A stretch of 64,000 nt of DNA from Faeciplasma sp900553675 (GTDB lineage Bacteria; Bacillota; Clostridia; Oscillospirales; Ruminococcaceae), in the NCBI GenBank assembly GCA_958428235.1, contig CAUAFG010000009.1, forward strand, positions 1 through 64,000, read 5' to 3'. Under the pieces are notes generated by a model. It did not search any database. It was given only the letters and a program-made list of their open reading frames with translations, and was not told where the DNA came from. Positions 43,025-52,580 of this stretch are shown here, in pieces; position 1 is the stretch's first letter, and each line of letters begins with the position of its first letter. The translations under genes were made by a program, and so were the position numbers.

Positions 43025-44682
43025 CAGCTCATCCTCCCGTTCTCTACGGAGTACACCGTATCCGCTATTCGCATGGTGGACTGACGATGGGATACCAGCA
43101 GAACCGTTCGGTCTTCTCTTTCCTCTTTAAGAGCTTTAAGGATGACTGCTTCGTTCAGACTGTCGAGGTTGCTTGTGGGTTCATCTAAAAGCATAAACGG
43201 CGCATCGTGCAGAAATGCCCGTGCAAGCCCCAGCCGCTGACGTTCACCGCCGGAGAGGGTATCGCCCAGCTCGCCGACCGGCGTATCGTAGCCATCTGGA
43301 AGCGACATTATAAATTTGTGGATGGAAGCCTTTTTGCAGGCGGCGACGATTTCGTCATCCGTTGCATCAAGCCTGGCAATTCTTAAGTTGTTGCGGATAC
43401 TGTCGTGGAACAGATGAGTCTCCTGCGTGACAAAGCTCTCCATATCCCTAAGATTTTCGGTGTTGATGCGGGATATCTCCCTGCCGGAGACGGCAATACA
43501 TCCCTTTTCAACCTTCCAGAACCTCATAAAAAGCTTTAACAGCGTTGACTTTCCGCTTCCGCTTCTGCCCACAATGCCGATAATTTTCTTTGCGGGAATA
43601 TCTATGGAGAAATCATCAAGGATGGGTGTATTTTCGTAAGAGAATGTCACCTTATCCGCATATGCTCTGGTGAATTTTACCTCATCCTGCCCGCTGACTT
43701 CCTCGACAACAGGGCTTTCATCCAATATATCCAAAACACGGTTTCCGGCGGCAAGAGTGCTTTGCAAGGTGCTTCCCAGCGCCGCAAGTGCGGAGACAGG
43801 ACCGAAGGAAGAAAACAATGCAAGGGTAGGTATCAGCACACCATCGAAGCCAACAAATCCTTTCAGATACAGTCCTGCCGCCGCGAACAGCATGGCAAGG
43901 TCGAATATAGGGATTATCATGCCGGTGACGGCGGAATTTCTTCCGGATACCCGCTTCATGCGCTCTTCATCGCCGGCAAGACCGTCTGTGCGGGAGTTCA
44001 GCTTTTTCAGGCGGTTTTCTCCCTGACCGTACTGCAAAAGCTCGGGGAGCCCGCGCAGTGAATCCAGCAGTAAGGCGGAAAGCTCGCCTGACTTGGTGCG
44101 AAAACGCAGTCCGTCGTCTCCGCTCGCCTTGGAGACAGCCAGCGGCACAACTATTCCCACCACAAGATACGCCGCAAGAGCAAGAAGCCCCAGCACCCAG
44201 TGATAGCTGCCTATAAATATGCACATGATAACCGTAAATAAAAACGCAATAGCCGCCGGTGAGATGGTGTGGGCATAGAACACCTCTAACAGTTCAATAT
44301 CCGAGGTGATGATGTTGATAAGATCGCCCTTATCCCGCCCATCTAACTTGGCAGGGCAGAGCTTGCGCAGTGCGCTGAACACCTTATCGCGTATCAGCGC
44401 AAGCAGCTTGAAGGCAATAAAATGGTTGCAAGCCTGTTCTCCGTATCTGAGTCCTGCTCTTAAAAGAGCGAACACCAGAACGCAGGCAAACACCGCTTTC
44501 AAAGCGAGCGGGGCGTTTATATTCAACAGCTTCAAAACGGCAAATCCGCCGAAAATTGTTATGAACGAAGCGCAAAGGTGTCCTAAAAGACCCATCGTAA
44601 TCGCCAGAGTCATATATCCCGCCAAGGGGCGAACCAGCCCGATAAGGCGGCTCATAACGGTAAAACCGCTTCTTTTTTTCAT
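43024..44682 (-). CDS. ABC half-transporter, CydC-like
   Basis: 552 residues with N-terminal six-TM exporter domain (~20-300) and C-terminal ATPase: Walker A GIVGRSGSGKSTLL, Q-loop VTQETHLFHD, signature LSGGERQRLGLARAF, Walker B FMLLDEPTSNLDS, H-loop VSHRQST. Its ATG overlaps the stop of the 46415 gene, so the two form a heterodimeric pair of the CydDC layout. In the absence of cytochrome bd genes nearby, cysteine/glutathione export is uncertain. The promoter with two GTTAGC-type operators at 46.5 kb would control both. Confidence 0.88.
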   Translation of the reverse strand: MKKRSGFTVMSRLIGLVRPLAGYMTLAITMGLLGHLCASFITIFGGFAVLKLLNINAPLALKAVFACVLVFALLRAGLRYGEQACNHFIAFKLLALIRDKVFSALRKLCPAKLDGRDKGDLINIITSDIELLEVFYAHTISPAAIAFLFTVIMCIFIGSYHWVLGLLALAAYLVVGIVVPLAVSKASGDDGLRFRTKSGELSALLLDSLRGLPELLQYGQGENRLKKLNSRTDGLAGDEERMKRVSGRNSAVTGMIIPIFDLAMLFAAAGLYLKGFVGFDGVLIPTLALFSSFGPVSALAALGSTLQSTLAAGNRVLDILDESPVVEEVSGQDEVKFTRAYADKVTFSYENTPILDDFSIDIPAKKIIGIVGRSGSGKSTLLKLFMRFWKVEKGCIAVSGREISRINTENLRDMESFVTQETHLFHDSIRNNLRIARLDATDDEIVAACKKASIHKFIMSLPDGYDTPVGELGDTLSGGERQRLGLARAFLHDAPFMLLDEPTSNLDSLNEAVILKALKEEREDRTVLLVSHRQSTMRIADTVYSVENGRMS

Positions 44683-46415
44683 CGCCTTTCACCGTCCTTT
44701 CCAAAGCTTTCAAGCGTTTGCTGGGCTTCCCACAGCTTTTTATATACGCCGCTGTTTTTAAGCAAATCCTCATGATTGCCGCTTTCCGCGATTCTGCCGG
44801 CATCCATTACATAGATTTTATCCGCACCTGTAACGTTTGCAAGGCGGTGGGAAATGAGGATTACGGTTTTATGCTTTGCAAGGGCATGAATCCTTTCCAT
44901 GATGTCGTTTTCGCTTTCCATGTCGATATTGGATGTGGCTTCGTCGAAGATATATACTGGGCTGTCGTGGAGAAGCGACCTTGCAAGCGCAAGCCGCTGG
45001 CACTGTCCGCCTGATAGGTTGCCGCCTTTTTCGGCAAGCATTGTATCAAGACCCTGCTCACTGCGCAGAAAGTCCGCCAGGCGAACCTGCTCAAGTGCTT
45101 TCCACATTGCGCTGTCATCGGCGGTCGGTCTGCCCATTTGCAGATTGTCACGCACGGTTCCTTTGAACAGATAGCTCTGGTGACCGATATATGTAAGCTT
45201 CTGCATTAGGCTGCTTTCGTCGATTTTCCGAAGCTCTCTTCCGCCGACGGTGACTGAGCCGCCATAGCCCTTGTTCCTGCCAAGCAGGACAGACGCAACG
45301 GTGGATTTTCCGCATCCCGATTCGCCGACAACGGCGGTAAAGCTTCCTACCGGGAAGGCAAGGTCGATTCCGTGCAGAATCTCCCGCTCCGGCTCGTAGG
45401 AATAGGTAAGCTTTTTGCAGACGATATCCCCATCCGGGCAGGCGAGGGTTTTGCGCTCAGGCACAGGCAGATCCAGAAGGCGAAAAATCTTATCACTTGC
45501 CGCCATTCCGTTCATGGCTACATGGAAGAATGAGCCGAGCTGCCTCATCGGAAGAAAGAAATCCGCCGCTAAAAGAATTATCATCAGGCATCCTGTAAGT
45601 GTAACATGGCCGGAGCGGTACTGGGTCGCGGCAAGAATAACGCCCAGCGCCGCACCGCCATAGGCGATAAAATCCATAATGGTGATTGAGTTGAGCTGCA
45701 TAGTCAGCACCTTCATGGTGATTTTGCGGAACCTTTCCGCCTCCGCATTCATTTCACGGTGCTTGAAGCCGTCAGCCTGATAGATTTTAAGGGTTGTAAG
45801 ACCCTGCAAATTTTCAAGGAAGGTATCTCCCAAGGCGGTATACTGACCCCAGTATTTACTAAGGAGCTTCTTTGCCCAAGTCTGAACCGCCGCGATTGCC
45901 ACAGGGATAAGTGGCACGCATATCAGCAGAACAACAGCTGCCGGAAGATTAACAAAGCTCAGGTAAATAAACAAGGTCAGGGGAGCAAGCATGGCATAGA
46001 AGAACTGCGGAAGATACGCCCCAAAGTAGGTTTCAAGCTGGTCAACGCCCTCCACAGACACCTGAATCACCTCAGAGGTCTTAACGCTTTCTTGGTAAGC
46101 AGTGCCTAACTGAAGGAGCTTAAAAAATATCTTCTCCCGAAGCGTCCTTTTCACCGCCTTTGAGGAAAGATATCCCATTCGAGCTGCTCCCAATGTGCAG
46201 ATAAACCGCACAGCAAGGCAGACCGCCGCCACAGCTCCCATAGAAATCAGCCGCCGGAAATCAGCAGTCCGCGAAAATAATCCCGCAAGAAATGAGGCTA
46301 TGGCGGTCATCAGAACAATATTTGCCGCCAACGAGCACCATTGCAGAGCAACATTTGCGGCGATATACTTCTTACTTTTGCTGACCGTGTTAATCAGACG
46401 TTTGTTTATCATCAT
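44679..46415 (-). CDS. ABC half-transporter, CydD-like
   Basis: 578 residues, six TM helices then ATPase with Walker A AVVGESGCGKSTVASVL, Q-loop YIGHQSYLFKG, signature LSGGQCQRLALARSLL, Walker B VYIFDEATSNID and H-loop ISHRLAN. AAGGAGAATAACAGAT precedes ATG 46415. It is the first gene after a strong TTGACA-N17-TATACT promoter. Partner of the CydC-like gene. Fits the common clostridial pair found beside the second pair at 46.6-49.4 kb, often under iron or metal control. Confidence 0.88.
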   Translation of the reverse strand: MMINKRLINTVSKSKKYIAANVALQWCSLAANIVLMTAIASFLAGLFSRTADFRRLISMGAVAAVCLAVRFICTLGAARMGYLSSKAVKRTLREKIFFKLLQLGTAYQESVKTSEVIQVSVEGVDQLETYFGAYLPQFFYAMLAPLTLFIYLSFVNLPAAVVLLICVPLIPVAIAAVQTWAKKLLSKYWGQYTALGDTFLENLQGLTTLKIYQADGFKHREMNAEAERFRKITMKVLTMQLNSITIMDFIAYGGAALGVILAATQYRSGHVTLTGCLMIILLAADFFLPMRQLGSFFHVAMNGMAASDKIFRLLDLPVPERKTLACPDGDIVCKKLTYSYEPEREILHGIDLAFPVGSFTAVVGESGCGKSTVASVLLGRNKGYGGSVTVGGRELRKIDESSLMQKLTYIGHQSYLFKGTVRDNLQMGRPTADDSAMWKALEQVRLADFLRSEQGLDTMLAEKGGNLSGGQCQRLALARSLLHDSPVYIFDEATSNIDMESENDIMERIHALAKHKTVILISHRLANVTGADKIYVMDAGRIAESGNHEDLLKNSGVYKKLWEAQQTLESFGKDGERR

Positions 46416-46459
46416 ATCTGTTATTCTCCTTTATCCCTGCGCAGCGACAAGTCTGCTTA

Positions 46460-46557
46460 GTTAACACAGGCTAACTGCGCCGCGAAATGAAAGCAGCCGC
46501 TTGTTAGCGGCTGCTAACTCGATATTAAAGTATAGCACGCGGAATGTCTTTTGTCAA
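46460..46557 (-). promoter_or_regulatory. Promoter with two GTTAGC-N4-GYTAAC operators
   Basis: On the minus strand TTGACA (46557-46552), 17 nt, TATACT (46534-46529), then operator GTTAGCAGCCGCTAAC (46518-46503) at about +4 to +20 and a second GTTAGCCTGTGTTAAC (46475-46460). Between them AGCAGCCGC/GCGGCTGCT can also form a hairpin. The position after the start site implies repression. The sequences resemble DtxR/IdeR-type metal boxes. Confidence 0.7.
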
Positions 46558-46590
46558 TATGGCTCGGACGATTTTTTGCGGAAATTATCC

Positions 46591-48324
46591 TTACCTAATT
46601 GTCCAATTCTGACTTTCGTTCTGAAGTCCGACCATGCGGGTATATATACCGTTTTGGGCGAGCAGCTTATCCGGCTGACCCTGTTCTGCGGCCGTTCCGC
46701 CGGACAGCACAACAACCTTATCTGCCCCGGCAACCGTTCGCATACGGTGCGCAATCAGAAGAACTGTTTTGTTCCTGATAAGCCGTGAAAGAGCGGTCTG
46801 AATGGCAGTTTCGTTTTCCACATCAAGGCTGGCGGTGGCTTCGTCGAGCAGGATAATGGGCGCGTCCTTCAGGAATGCGCGGGCGATGGAAATACGCTGC
46901 CGCTCTCCGCCTGAAAGTGAGCTTCCGTTTTCCCCGATATTGCTATTCCATTTATCCGGAAGCTTTTCCACAAACTCTTCGCAGTTTGCGAGCCTTGCCG
47001 CTTCCATAACCTCCTCGTCGGTAGCGTCCTTTCTGCCTATTCTTATGTTCTCCATGACGGTATTGTTGAAAAGCGTGACATCCTGAAAGACAATAGAAAA
47101 CGCTGTCAATAATTGCTCGGGGTCAACCGACTTAACGTCTACACCGCCGACTGTGATTCTTCCATTATCCGCATCCCAGAACCTTGCCGCCAGCTTTGCA
47201 GCAGTGGACTTTCCACCGCCGGATGGTCCGATCAGCGCCGTTACTTCGCCCTGTTTTGCAGTAAAGGACACGTGTTGCAATACGGGTTCATCACTGTTAT
47301 ATGAAAAGCCCACATTGTCAAACACAATATCGTATCCTTTGGGCTTGAATGCTTTGGTGCCGTTCTGTTCCTTGCAGTTTTCGATTTCGTTCATACGGTC
47401 GATATTGATTTGCAAAGAGATCATAGCCGCAAGATTCTGCAGTGAAAACGACATTGGCTCATAGATTCTTGACACCACAAGAAGGAACATAAAGAAGGTG
47501 CAAAGCGACAGACTGCCGTTAATCAGAAGCGCGCTTCCGACAAGCGCAACGGTGGCAATTCCAAGCTTTAAAAGCATCTGCGCCGGGACTACAAACATAG
47601 CCGTTCCAAGCTCACTCTTAATTTGTCTTACTTCCAGCGCATTAATTTTCTGATATAATCCATCCAGATAGTCCTGCTCTGCGTTGTTGCTTTTCAGATC
47701 GCGCACCGTTTCTAAGCATTCCTGAATGCCGTTTTGAACGGATATCTGCGCCGCGTTCATTCTGCGGCTGAAGTAATTCTGCACCCTTTTTGAAAAACCG
47801 ACAATCAAAAGCGCTACAGGCAGAACCCACAAAGCCGCCAAAGCAAGCCGCCAGTTGTAGAACAAAAGATTTATGGCTATAATGCAGGTGGATATAATCG
47901 AAGCATAAAATTGCGGGACATAATGCGAGAACATCTGCTCGGTGATTGCAACGTCTCCCAGCATTGTGTTAGTCAGATCTGCCAAATCTTTTTTGCCGAA
48001 GAAGGAAAGCGGCAGCCTGCGAAGCTTTTCTGCAAGCCTGATTCTGCATTTGCCGGATTCTTTGTAAGTAGAGAAATAGGTGGCGTTGTATTTCCAAAAC
48101 TCCGAAAGGAAAATCAAAAGAAGAGCACCGGCAATTCCGATTCCGTATAATACATAGTGATTTTCCGGTACTGCGCCATTTATAAAATCGCTTACAAGGA
48201 AGTACAGAAGCCCTACCGGCAGCATCAGCACAATATCTCCGACCGTACAGGCGACAGTCGCCCATATAAGACCCTTTGCGCCCTCGCGTGAGAGCGCGAA
48301 CCTTTTCATAACTGAGTTTATCAT
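46591..48324 (-). CDS. ABC half-transporter (YbtPQ/IrtAB-like pair, member 1)
   Basis: 577 residues from ATG 48324 (GGAGGCGCAAT). Six-TM domain then ATPase: Walker A ALIGPSGGGKSTAAKL, Q-loop IVFQDVTLFNN, signature LSGGERQRISIARAFL, Walker B IILLDEATASLDVE, H-loop IAHRMRT. Its start overlaps the stop of the truncated upstream partner (ATGA). Pairs of this type in Firmicutes and Actinobacteria often import or export siderophores or lipids. With the partner truncated, the heterodimer may be non-functional in this strain. Confidence 0.88.
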   Translation of the reverse strand: MINSVMKRFALSREGAKGLIWATVACTVGDIVLMLPVGLLYFLVSDFINGAVPENHYVLYGIGIAGALLLIFLSEFWKYNATYFSTYKESGKCRIRLAEKLRRLPLSFFGKKDLADLTNTMLGDVAITEQMFSHYVPQFYASIISTCIIAINLLFYNWRLALAALWVLPVALLIVGFSKRVQNYFSRRMNAAQISVQNGIQECLETVRDLKSNNAEQDYLDGLYQKINALEVRQIKSELGTAMFVVPAQMLLKLGIATVALVGSALLINGSLSLCTFFMFLLVVSRIYEPMSFSLQNLAAMISLQINIDRMNEIENCKEQNGTKAFKPKGYDIVFDNVGFSYNSDEPVLQHVSFTAKQGEVTALIGPSGGGKSTAAKLAARFWDADNGRITVGGVDVKSVDPEQLLTAFSIVFQDVTLFNNTVMENIRIGRKDATDEEVMEAARLANCEEFVEKLPDKWNSNIGENGSSLSGGERQRISIARAFLKDAPIILLDEATASLDVENETAIQTALSRLIRNKTVLLIAHRMRTVAGADKVVVLSGGTAAEQGQPDKLLAQNGIYTRMVGLQNESQNWTIR

Positions 48325-49396
48325 ATTGCGCCTCCTACCTTCCAGCTTACGGATTCCTGATAATCCTGCCACATCTTAGCATATATGCCGTTCTTTTCGG
48401 TCAGAGCCTTGTGTGTGCCGGATTCCGAAACCCTGCCGTCCTTCATAACAAATATCCTGTCCGCATTTTTTACGGTGGACAGTCGGTGAGCTATCATTAT
48501 TACCGTTTTGTTTTTCGAGAGTTCCTCGAAAGCACGCTGTACCAGAAACTCGTTTTCCGGATCGGCGAATGCCGTCGCTTCGTCTAAAACGATGATGGGA
48601 GCGTCCTTAAGCATCACTCTTGCAATGGCGATTCGCTGTTGTTCGCCGCCCGAAAGATATGCACCCTTTGTTCCAATCACGGTATCAATCCCGTCGGGCA
48701 GTTTTGCTATAATATCATCGCACTGAGCCTTGTGCAGAGCGTTCTCAACCTCTTTTCGTGAAGCCGAGGGCTTAGACAGTCTGACGTTTTCAAGGATCGA
48801 TGTCTTTAAAAGGCGGCTGTCCTGAAATACATATGATACGGTTTCCATCAGCTTTGACTTTTTGATGTTCTTAACATTCACTCCGCCGACCCTGATTTCT
48901 CCGCTGGTGACATCCCAGAAGCGGGATATAAGCCCTGCGGCGGTGGTTTTTCCTCCTCCGGAAGGTCCTACAAGCGCCACAGTCTCGCCGGGCTTAACGC
49001 TGAACGAAACGTTGCTTAAAGCGTCAAACTTCGCTCCTGAGTATCTGAAGGAAACATTTCTGAATTCAACCGAGTTGTCCTTGGGGGATGTGCAATCACT
49101 CGCTTCGGGCAATGGCTTCATATCTAAAATTGAATGAATACGCGCCAGAGCGTCTTTGACTATCATGCCGTTTTCGCTCATGAAAAGAACCTTTGTCATG
49201 GAAGTGGCAATAACCGGCGTGAAAATCACGTAGAAAATAAAACTTAGCAAAACCGATTGGGTTACGGCTTCTCCGCCTGCCAATATCAGCGCAAGCGTAA
49301 TCAGAAATGCAAATGCACTGTTGATGAAGACGGTATACAACAGCATAGGCATACGGCACTTTTTGCAGTAGGAAATACAATATTGATAATAGTTGT
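48321..49396 (-). pseudogene. ABC half-transporter partner, N-terminally truncated
   Basis: The remaining ~355 codons cover the last part of the TM domain (CRMPMLLYTVFINSAFAFLI onward) and a complete ATPase (Walker A ALVGPSGGGKTTAAGL, signature LSGGEQQRIAIARVML, Walker B IIVLDEATAFADPE, H-loop IAHRLST). About 210 residues expected at the N-terminus are missing; homology stops near 49390, where an unrelated surface-protein fragment starts on the opposite strand. No ribosome binding site precedes the residual frame. The join is a rearrangement or an assembly junction. Confidence 0.75.
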
Positions 49397-50487
49397 CTAA
49401 GTTTACAGAGAGCAACTTAAGCCTTAGCGGTAAGTATTTTGTATCATATTTCTATTCAAACAAAAAAGATACCGCTAGCAATTTAACGTGGGAACCATCT
49501 AACGCTATTACGCTATGTTCGGGAACAAAATATAAGTACAAATTTGTAGCAACGGTGTCAGGCAAAGATTATGCAAGCCCTGTATTTGAAATGAGTACTA
49601 CAGGTTCAGAAAGTCATAATTGGAATTCCGGCTCCGTAACAAAGCAACCCAACTGTATAGCAACAGGCGTTAAGACTTACACCTGCCGCACTTGTGGAGC
49701 AACTAAAACTGAATCAATAGCCGCCAAGGGTCACACCCCAGGCGCAGCAGCAACCTGCACAACCCCTCAGAAATGCACGGTTTGTGGAACACAGCTTGCC
49801 AGCCCAACTGATCACAAGTTTGACAATGGAATAATATCCAAAGAGCCGACCTGCTTGGATGACGGCGTAAAGACCTATACCTGTTCCCTGTGCGGCGAAA
49901 CCAAGACAGAACCTATAATTAGCGGCAAGCGTCACACCCCGGGCGCAGCAGCAACCTGCACAACCCCTCAGAAATGCACAGTCTGCGGAACTCAGCTTGC
50001 AGCGGCTTTGGGTCATAATTACACCGGAAGCTACTATTACAGCTCTCACCCGCACGAGGAATATCAGAAGTGCACACGCTGCAACGCCGAAAAGAAAACC
50101 GGCAGCACTAAAAAGATTGACGGCTGCAGCATATGCTATCCGACCTTCACCATCACCTACAACGCCAACGGCGGCACAGGCGAGCCGGCTTCTCAGACTA
50201 AAACAAACGGCAAGGCACTGACATTATCATCCACTAAGCCCACAAGACAAGGCTACACCTTCCTCGGCTGGGCGACAAGCTCCGGCGCATCAAGCGCGCA
50301 GTATAATCCCGGAAGCTCGTTTACAACAGATGCCAACACCACACTTTATGCGGTTTGGAGGAAGGACGAGGCAATCAGCTCCGATATTAATTTCGAGCTG
50401 AGCAGCTCAGCCGCCGTGCCAGGAAGCACAGTAGAGCTTACGCTAAAGGTTACAGGAACAACCAAGATTGATTTCATAACTGTATAG
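49393..50487 (+). pseudogene. Internal fragment of a large surface protein with CxxC and InlB-type repeats
   Basis: The 364-codon frame has no signal peptide and no ribosome binding site, so it is not a native gene start. It contains two near-identical zinc-ribbon-like repeats (HTPGAAATCTTPQKCTVCGT occurs twice, each followed by a CxxC-rich TYTCRTCGATKTE/TYTCSLCGETKTE segment), then an InlB B-repeat/Listeria-Bacteroides repeat (TFTITYNANGGTGEPASQT; GYTFLGWATSSGA; TLYAVW), and the first strand of a cohesin-like domain (AVPGSTVELTLKVTGTTKID). It then ends abruptly at TAG 50485. Both ends are cut, so the piece was transplanted from an adhesin or scaffolding gene. Confidence 0.75.
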
Positions 50488-50530
50488 CAAAATCATAAAT
50501 TGTGTTTCTGCCACCGGGTAGAAAATGTTG

Positions 50531-50585
50531 AGCATTCGAGTATGTATTGTTAGGTCTTAGAAGATACATACCGGATGCTTTTTTG
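50531..50585 (+). terminator. Long hairpin with T run just before pnuC (possible attenuator)
   Basis: AGCATTCGAGTATGTAT (50531-50547) pairs with ATACATACCGGATGCT (50564-50579), with one bulge, followed by TTTTTT. It ends 15 nt before the pnuC start codon and overlaps the space for its ribosome binding site, so it may govern pnuC expression rather than end the upstream fragment. Confidence 0.6.
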
Positions 50586-50599
50586 TTGGAGGAAGATAC

Positions 50600-51295
50600 A
50601 TGAATATTATTGAATCGATTAAAAGCCTTACAAAGGCGGAGAGATTAAGATGGGGGATATCCCTGCTGGCAATTGTCCTTTCGTCCTGCCTGTTCGGAGA
50701 GAGGGATGCTTTGACGATAATTGCTTCTTTAATTGGCGCAACAGCACTCATATTTGTCGGCAAAGGAGACGCAATAGGTCAGCTGCTGACTATCGTCTTC
50801 GCGGTGATTTATGCGATAATATCATTCCGGTTTCATTATTACGGAGAGATGATTACATATGTAGGAATGACAGCACCGTCGGCGCTTTGGGCAATGATTG
50901 TGTGGCTGAAAAATCCGTATTCCGAAAGAGAGGTTAAAGTAGGAAAAATGACAATGGTAAAATGGTGTCTGTTAGCTGTCAGTGCCGTAATAGTCACGTT
51001 GATTATGTGGAGGGTGTTGGTATACTTTAATACAGCCAATATACTATTCAGCACGATTTCTGTTACAACCAGCTATTTGGCATCCATGCTGACGGTTTTA
51101 AGAAGTCAATATTATGCGGTTTTATATGCAGCAAACGATATTATTCTTATCATTCTGTGGATACTGGCATCTATAGTTGATATATGTTATCTTCCGATGG
51201 TGCTTTGCTTTTTGATTTTTCTTATAAATGATTTATGTGGGTTTATAAACTGGAGGAGAATGAAAAACAGGCAGGATAATATGAAAGATGAATAA
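50600..51295 (+). CDS. pnuC: Nicotinamide mononucleotide/riboside transporter PnuC family
   Basis: 231 residues with about seven TM helices. Family features include WGISLLAIVLSS (SWEET-like half-repeat), GQLLTIVFAVIYAIISFRFH, YYGEMITYVGMTAPSALWAM and LYAANDIILIILWILAS; the WxxNP-like KNPYSEREVKVGKMTM loop is typical. It imports nicotinamide riboside (PnuC) or a related vitamin (PnuT/PnuX) by facilitated diffusion. TTGGAGGAAGATAC precedes the ATG. The terminator-like hairpin directly upstream suggests control by attenuation, but no known riboswitch was recognised. Confidence 0.88.
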   Translation: MNIIESIKSLTKAERLRWGISLLAIVLSSCLFGERDALTIIASLIGATALIFVGKGDAIGQLLTIVFAVIYAIISFRFHYYGEMITYVGMTAPSALWAMIVWLKNPYSEREVKVGKMTMVKWCLLAVSAVIVTLIMWRVLVYFNTANILFSTISVTTSYLASMLTVLRSQYYAVLYAANDIILIILWILASIVDICYLPMVLCFLIFLINDLCGFINWRRMKNRQDNMKDE

Positions 51296-51355
51296 TAAAA
51301 ATTGTAACGTTTTAGCCGGTCGGTAGTCATATATGAGATAAAGCGAAGCGAGGTG

Positions 51356-51835
51356 ATGGGGTTGGACGAGTTCGATAAAATATATTCCGAATATTATGAT
51401 GTTGTATTTCGATATGCAATATCGCTGTGCGGCGATGAGAAGTTTGCCGAAGAAATCACGCAGGAATCTTTTTTTAAGGCACTGAAGAGTGTTGATAGAT
51501 TCCGTGGTGACTGCAAGATGGGCGTATGGCTATGCCAGATAGCGAAAAATACATTTCTCACGCTTGTTAAACGTCAGAAGCAAAATATCGATTACCCGCT
51601 TGAAGCAATTCCTGCCGCCGGTTCATTGGAGGAAAAGCTGATCGACAAAGAGGATGCACGGCAGATTTTCAGGCTGCTGCACGAACTCGACGAACCATAT
51701 AAAGAGGTGTTCTGGATGCGCGTTTTCGGTGAGCTTTCATACGCCGAGATTGCCGCAATTTTCGGCAAGACGGAAAGCTGGGCGCGGGTGACGTATCACA
51801 GAGCAAAGCTTAAGATTAAGGAGGGAATGCAATGA
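51356..51835 (+). CDS. ECF-type RNA polymerase sigma factor
   Basis: About 159 residues. Sigma region 2 is FDKIYSEYYDVVFRYAISLC and EEITQESFFKALKSVDRFRG, region 4 is LDEPYKEVFWMRVFGELSYA then EIAAIFGKTESWARVTYHRA. The start is uncertain: ATG 51356 (or GTG 51353), or TTG 51362 which has AGGTGAT at better spacing. The stop overlaps the next ATG by four nt (ATGA), the usual sigma/anti-sigma coupling. TGTAACGTTTT at about 51302 may be the -35 of an autoregulated ECF promoter. Confidence 0.9.
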   Translation: MGLDEFDKIYSEYYDVVFRYAISLCGDEKFAEEITQESFFKALKSVDRFRGDCKMGVWLCQIAKNTFLTLVKRQKQNIDYPLEAIPAAGSLEEKLIDKEDARQIFRLLHELDEPYKEVFWMRVFGELSYAEIAAIFGKTESWARVTYHRAKLKIKEGMQ

Positions 51836-52488
51836 ACTATCCATGTAAACTGATTCAGGATCTGCTGCCGCTCTATTACGACGGAGTTTGCAGCGTTGAA
51901 AGCCGTGAAATAATTGAGGAGCATTTATCTGAATGTGCCGAGTGTTCGCGGATTTTTGAGGAAATTCGTGAAGCGGACAAAGTTTCAATACCTGCTGCTC
52001 CGATTCACGAAATGCAAAAAGCGGATTCACTGAAAAAGGTTAAGCGGAAGATCCTGCGAAAGCAAATACTCATAGCTGCAGCAGCTTTGGTTGCGGTGGC
52101 TATAATCTGGTTCGGAATCTCGATGCCTTTAAAGCTCTCTGTGGATGCAGCAAAGCCGGAGAATATTTCCGTATCACTGTTGAACGGAGATTTGATTGCC
52201 CGATTGCACGGCAGCTTTCCCGGGGAGATCAGAATTAAAAATGTAGAAATAGATTCAAACGCCGAGGGAAAATATTATATGTTTTTCAACATAAGTGAAA
52301 GTAAATGGGATAGGCTTACAACCTCCAAAACCGATTACACGGATCGCGTTCTGGCATATAAGGAAATCGGTGCTGCTAATATCGAACGCATATACTATTA
52401 TACCGGAGACTTTACTGGAATAGATATGCTGACCGGCGAGGAATTAAAGCATGTCATTGAACAATCCACTCTGATGTGGAGCAAATAA
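51832..52488 (+). CDS. Anti-sigma factor with zinc-finger-like N-terminus
   Basis: 218 residues. The N-terminal ~50 residues carry the HxxxCxxC zinc-binding anti-sigma motif EEHLSECAECSRIFEEI, one TM helix lies at ~80-97 (ILIAAAALVAVAIIWFGISM), and the extracytoplasmic part ends the protein. It would hold the preceding ECF factor at the membrane until an envelope signal arrives. Translationally coupled to it. The downstream FtsX-type ABC genes are the likely regulon. Confidence 0.88.
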   Translation: MNYPCKLIQDLLPLYYDGVCSVESREIIEEHLSECAECSRIFEEIREADKVSIPAAPIHEMQKADSLKKVKRKILRKQILIAAAALVAVAIIWFGISMPLKLSVDAAKPENISVSLLNGDLIARLHGSFPGEIRIKNVEIDSNAEGKYYMFFNISESKWDRLTTSKTDYTDRVLAYKEIGAANIERIYYYTGDFTGIDMLTGEELKHVIEQSTLMWSK

Positions 52489-52580
52489 CTTATCAAAGAC
52501 TGCAAAAGACCGCAAAAAACTTTGTAACAAATCTGATTATGCGCAGTCATATGGGCAGAAAAGAATTAAGGGGGATTAGC

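Noticed and set aside
49393..50487. Intact surface-protein gene
   Set aside because: No signal peptide, no ribosome binding site, and both ends are cut inside domains.
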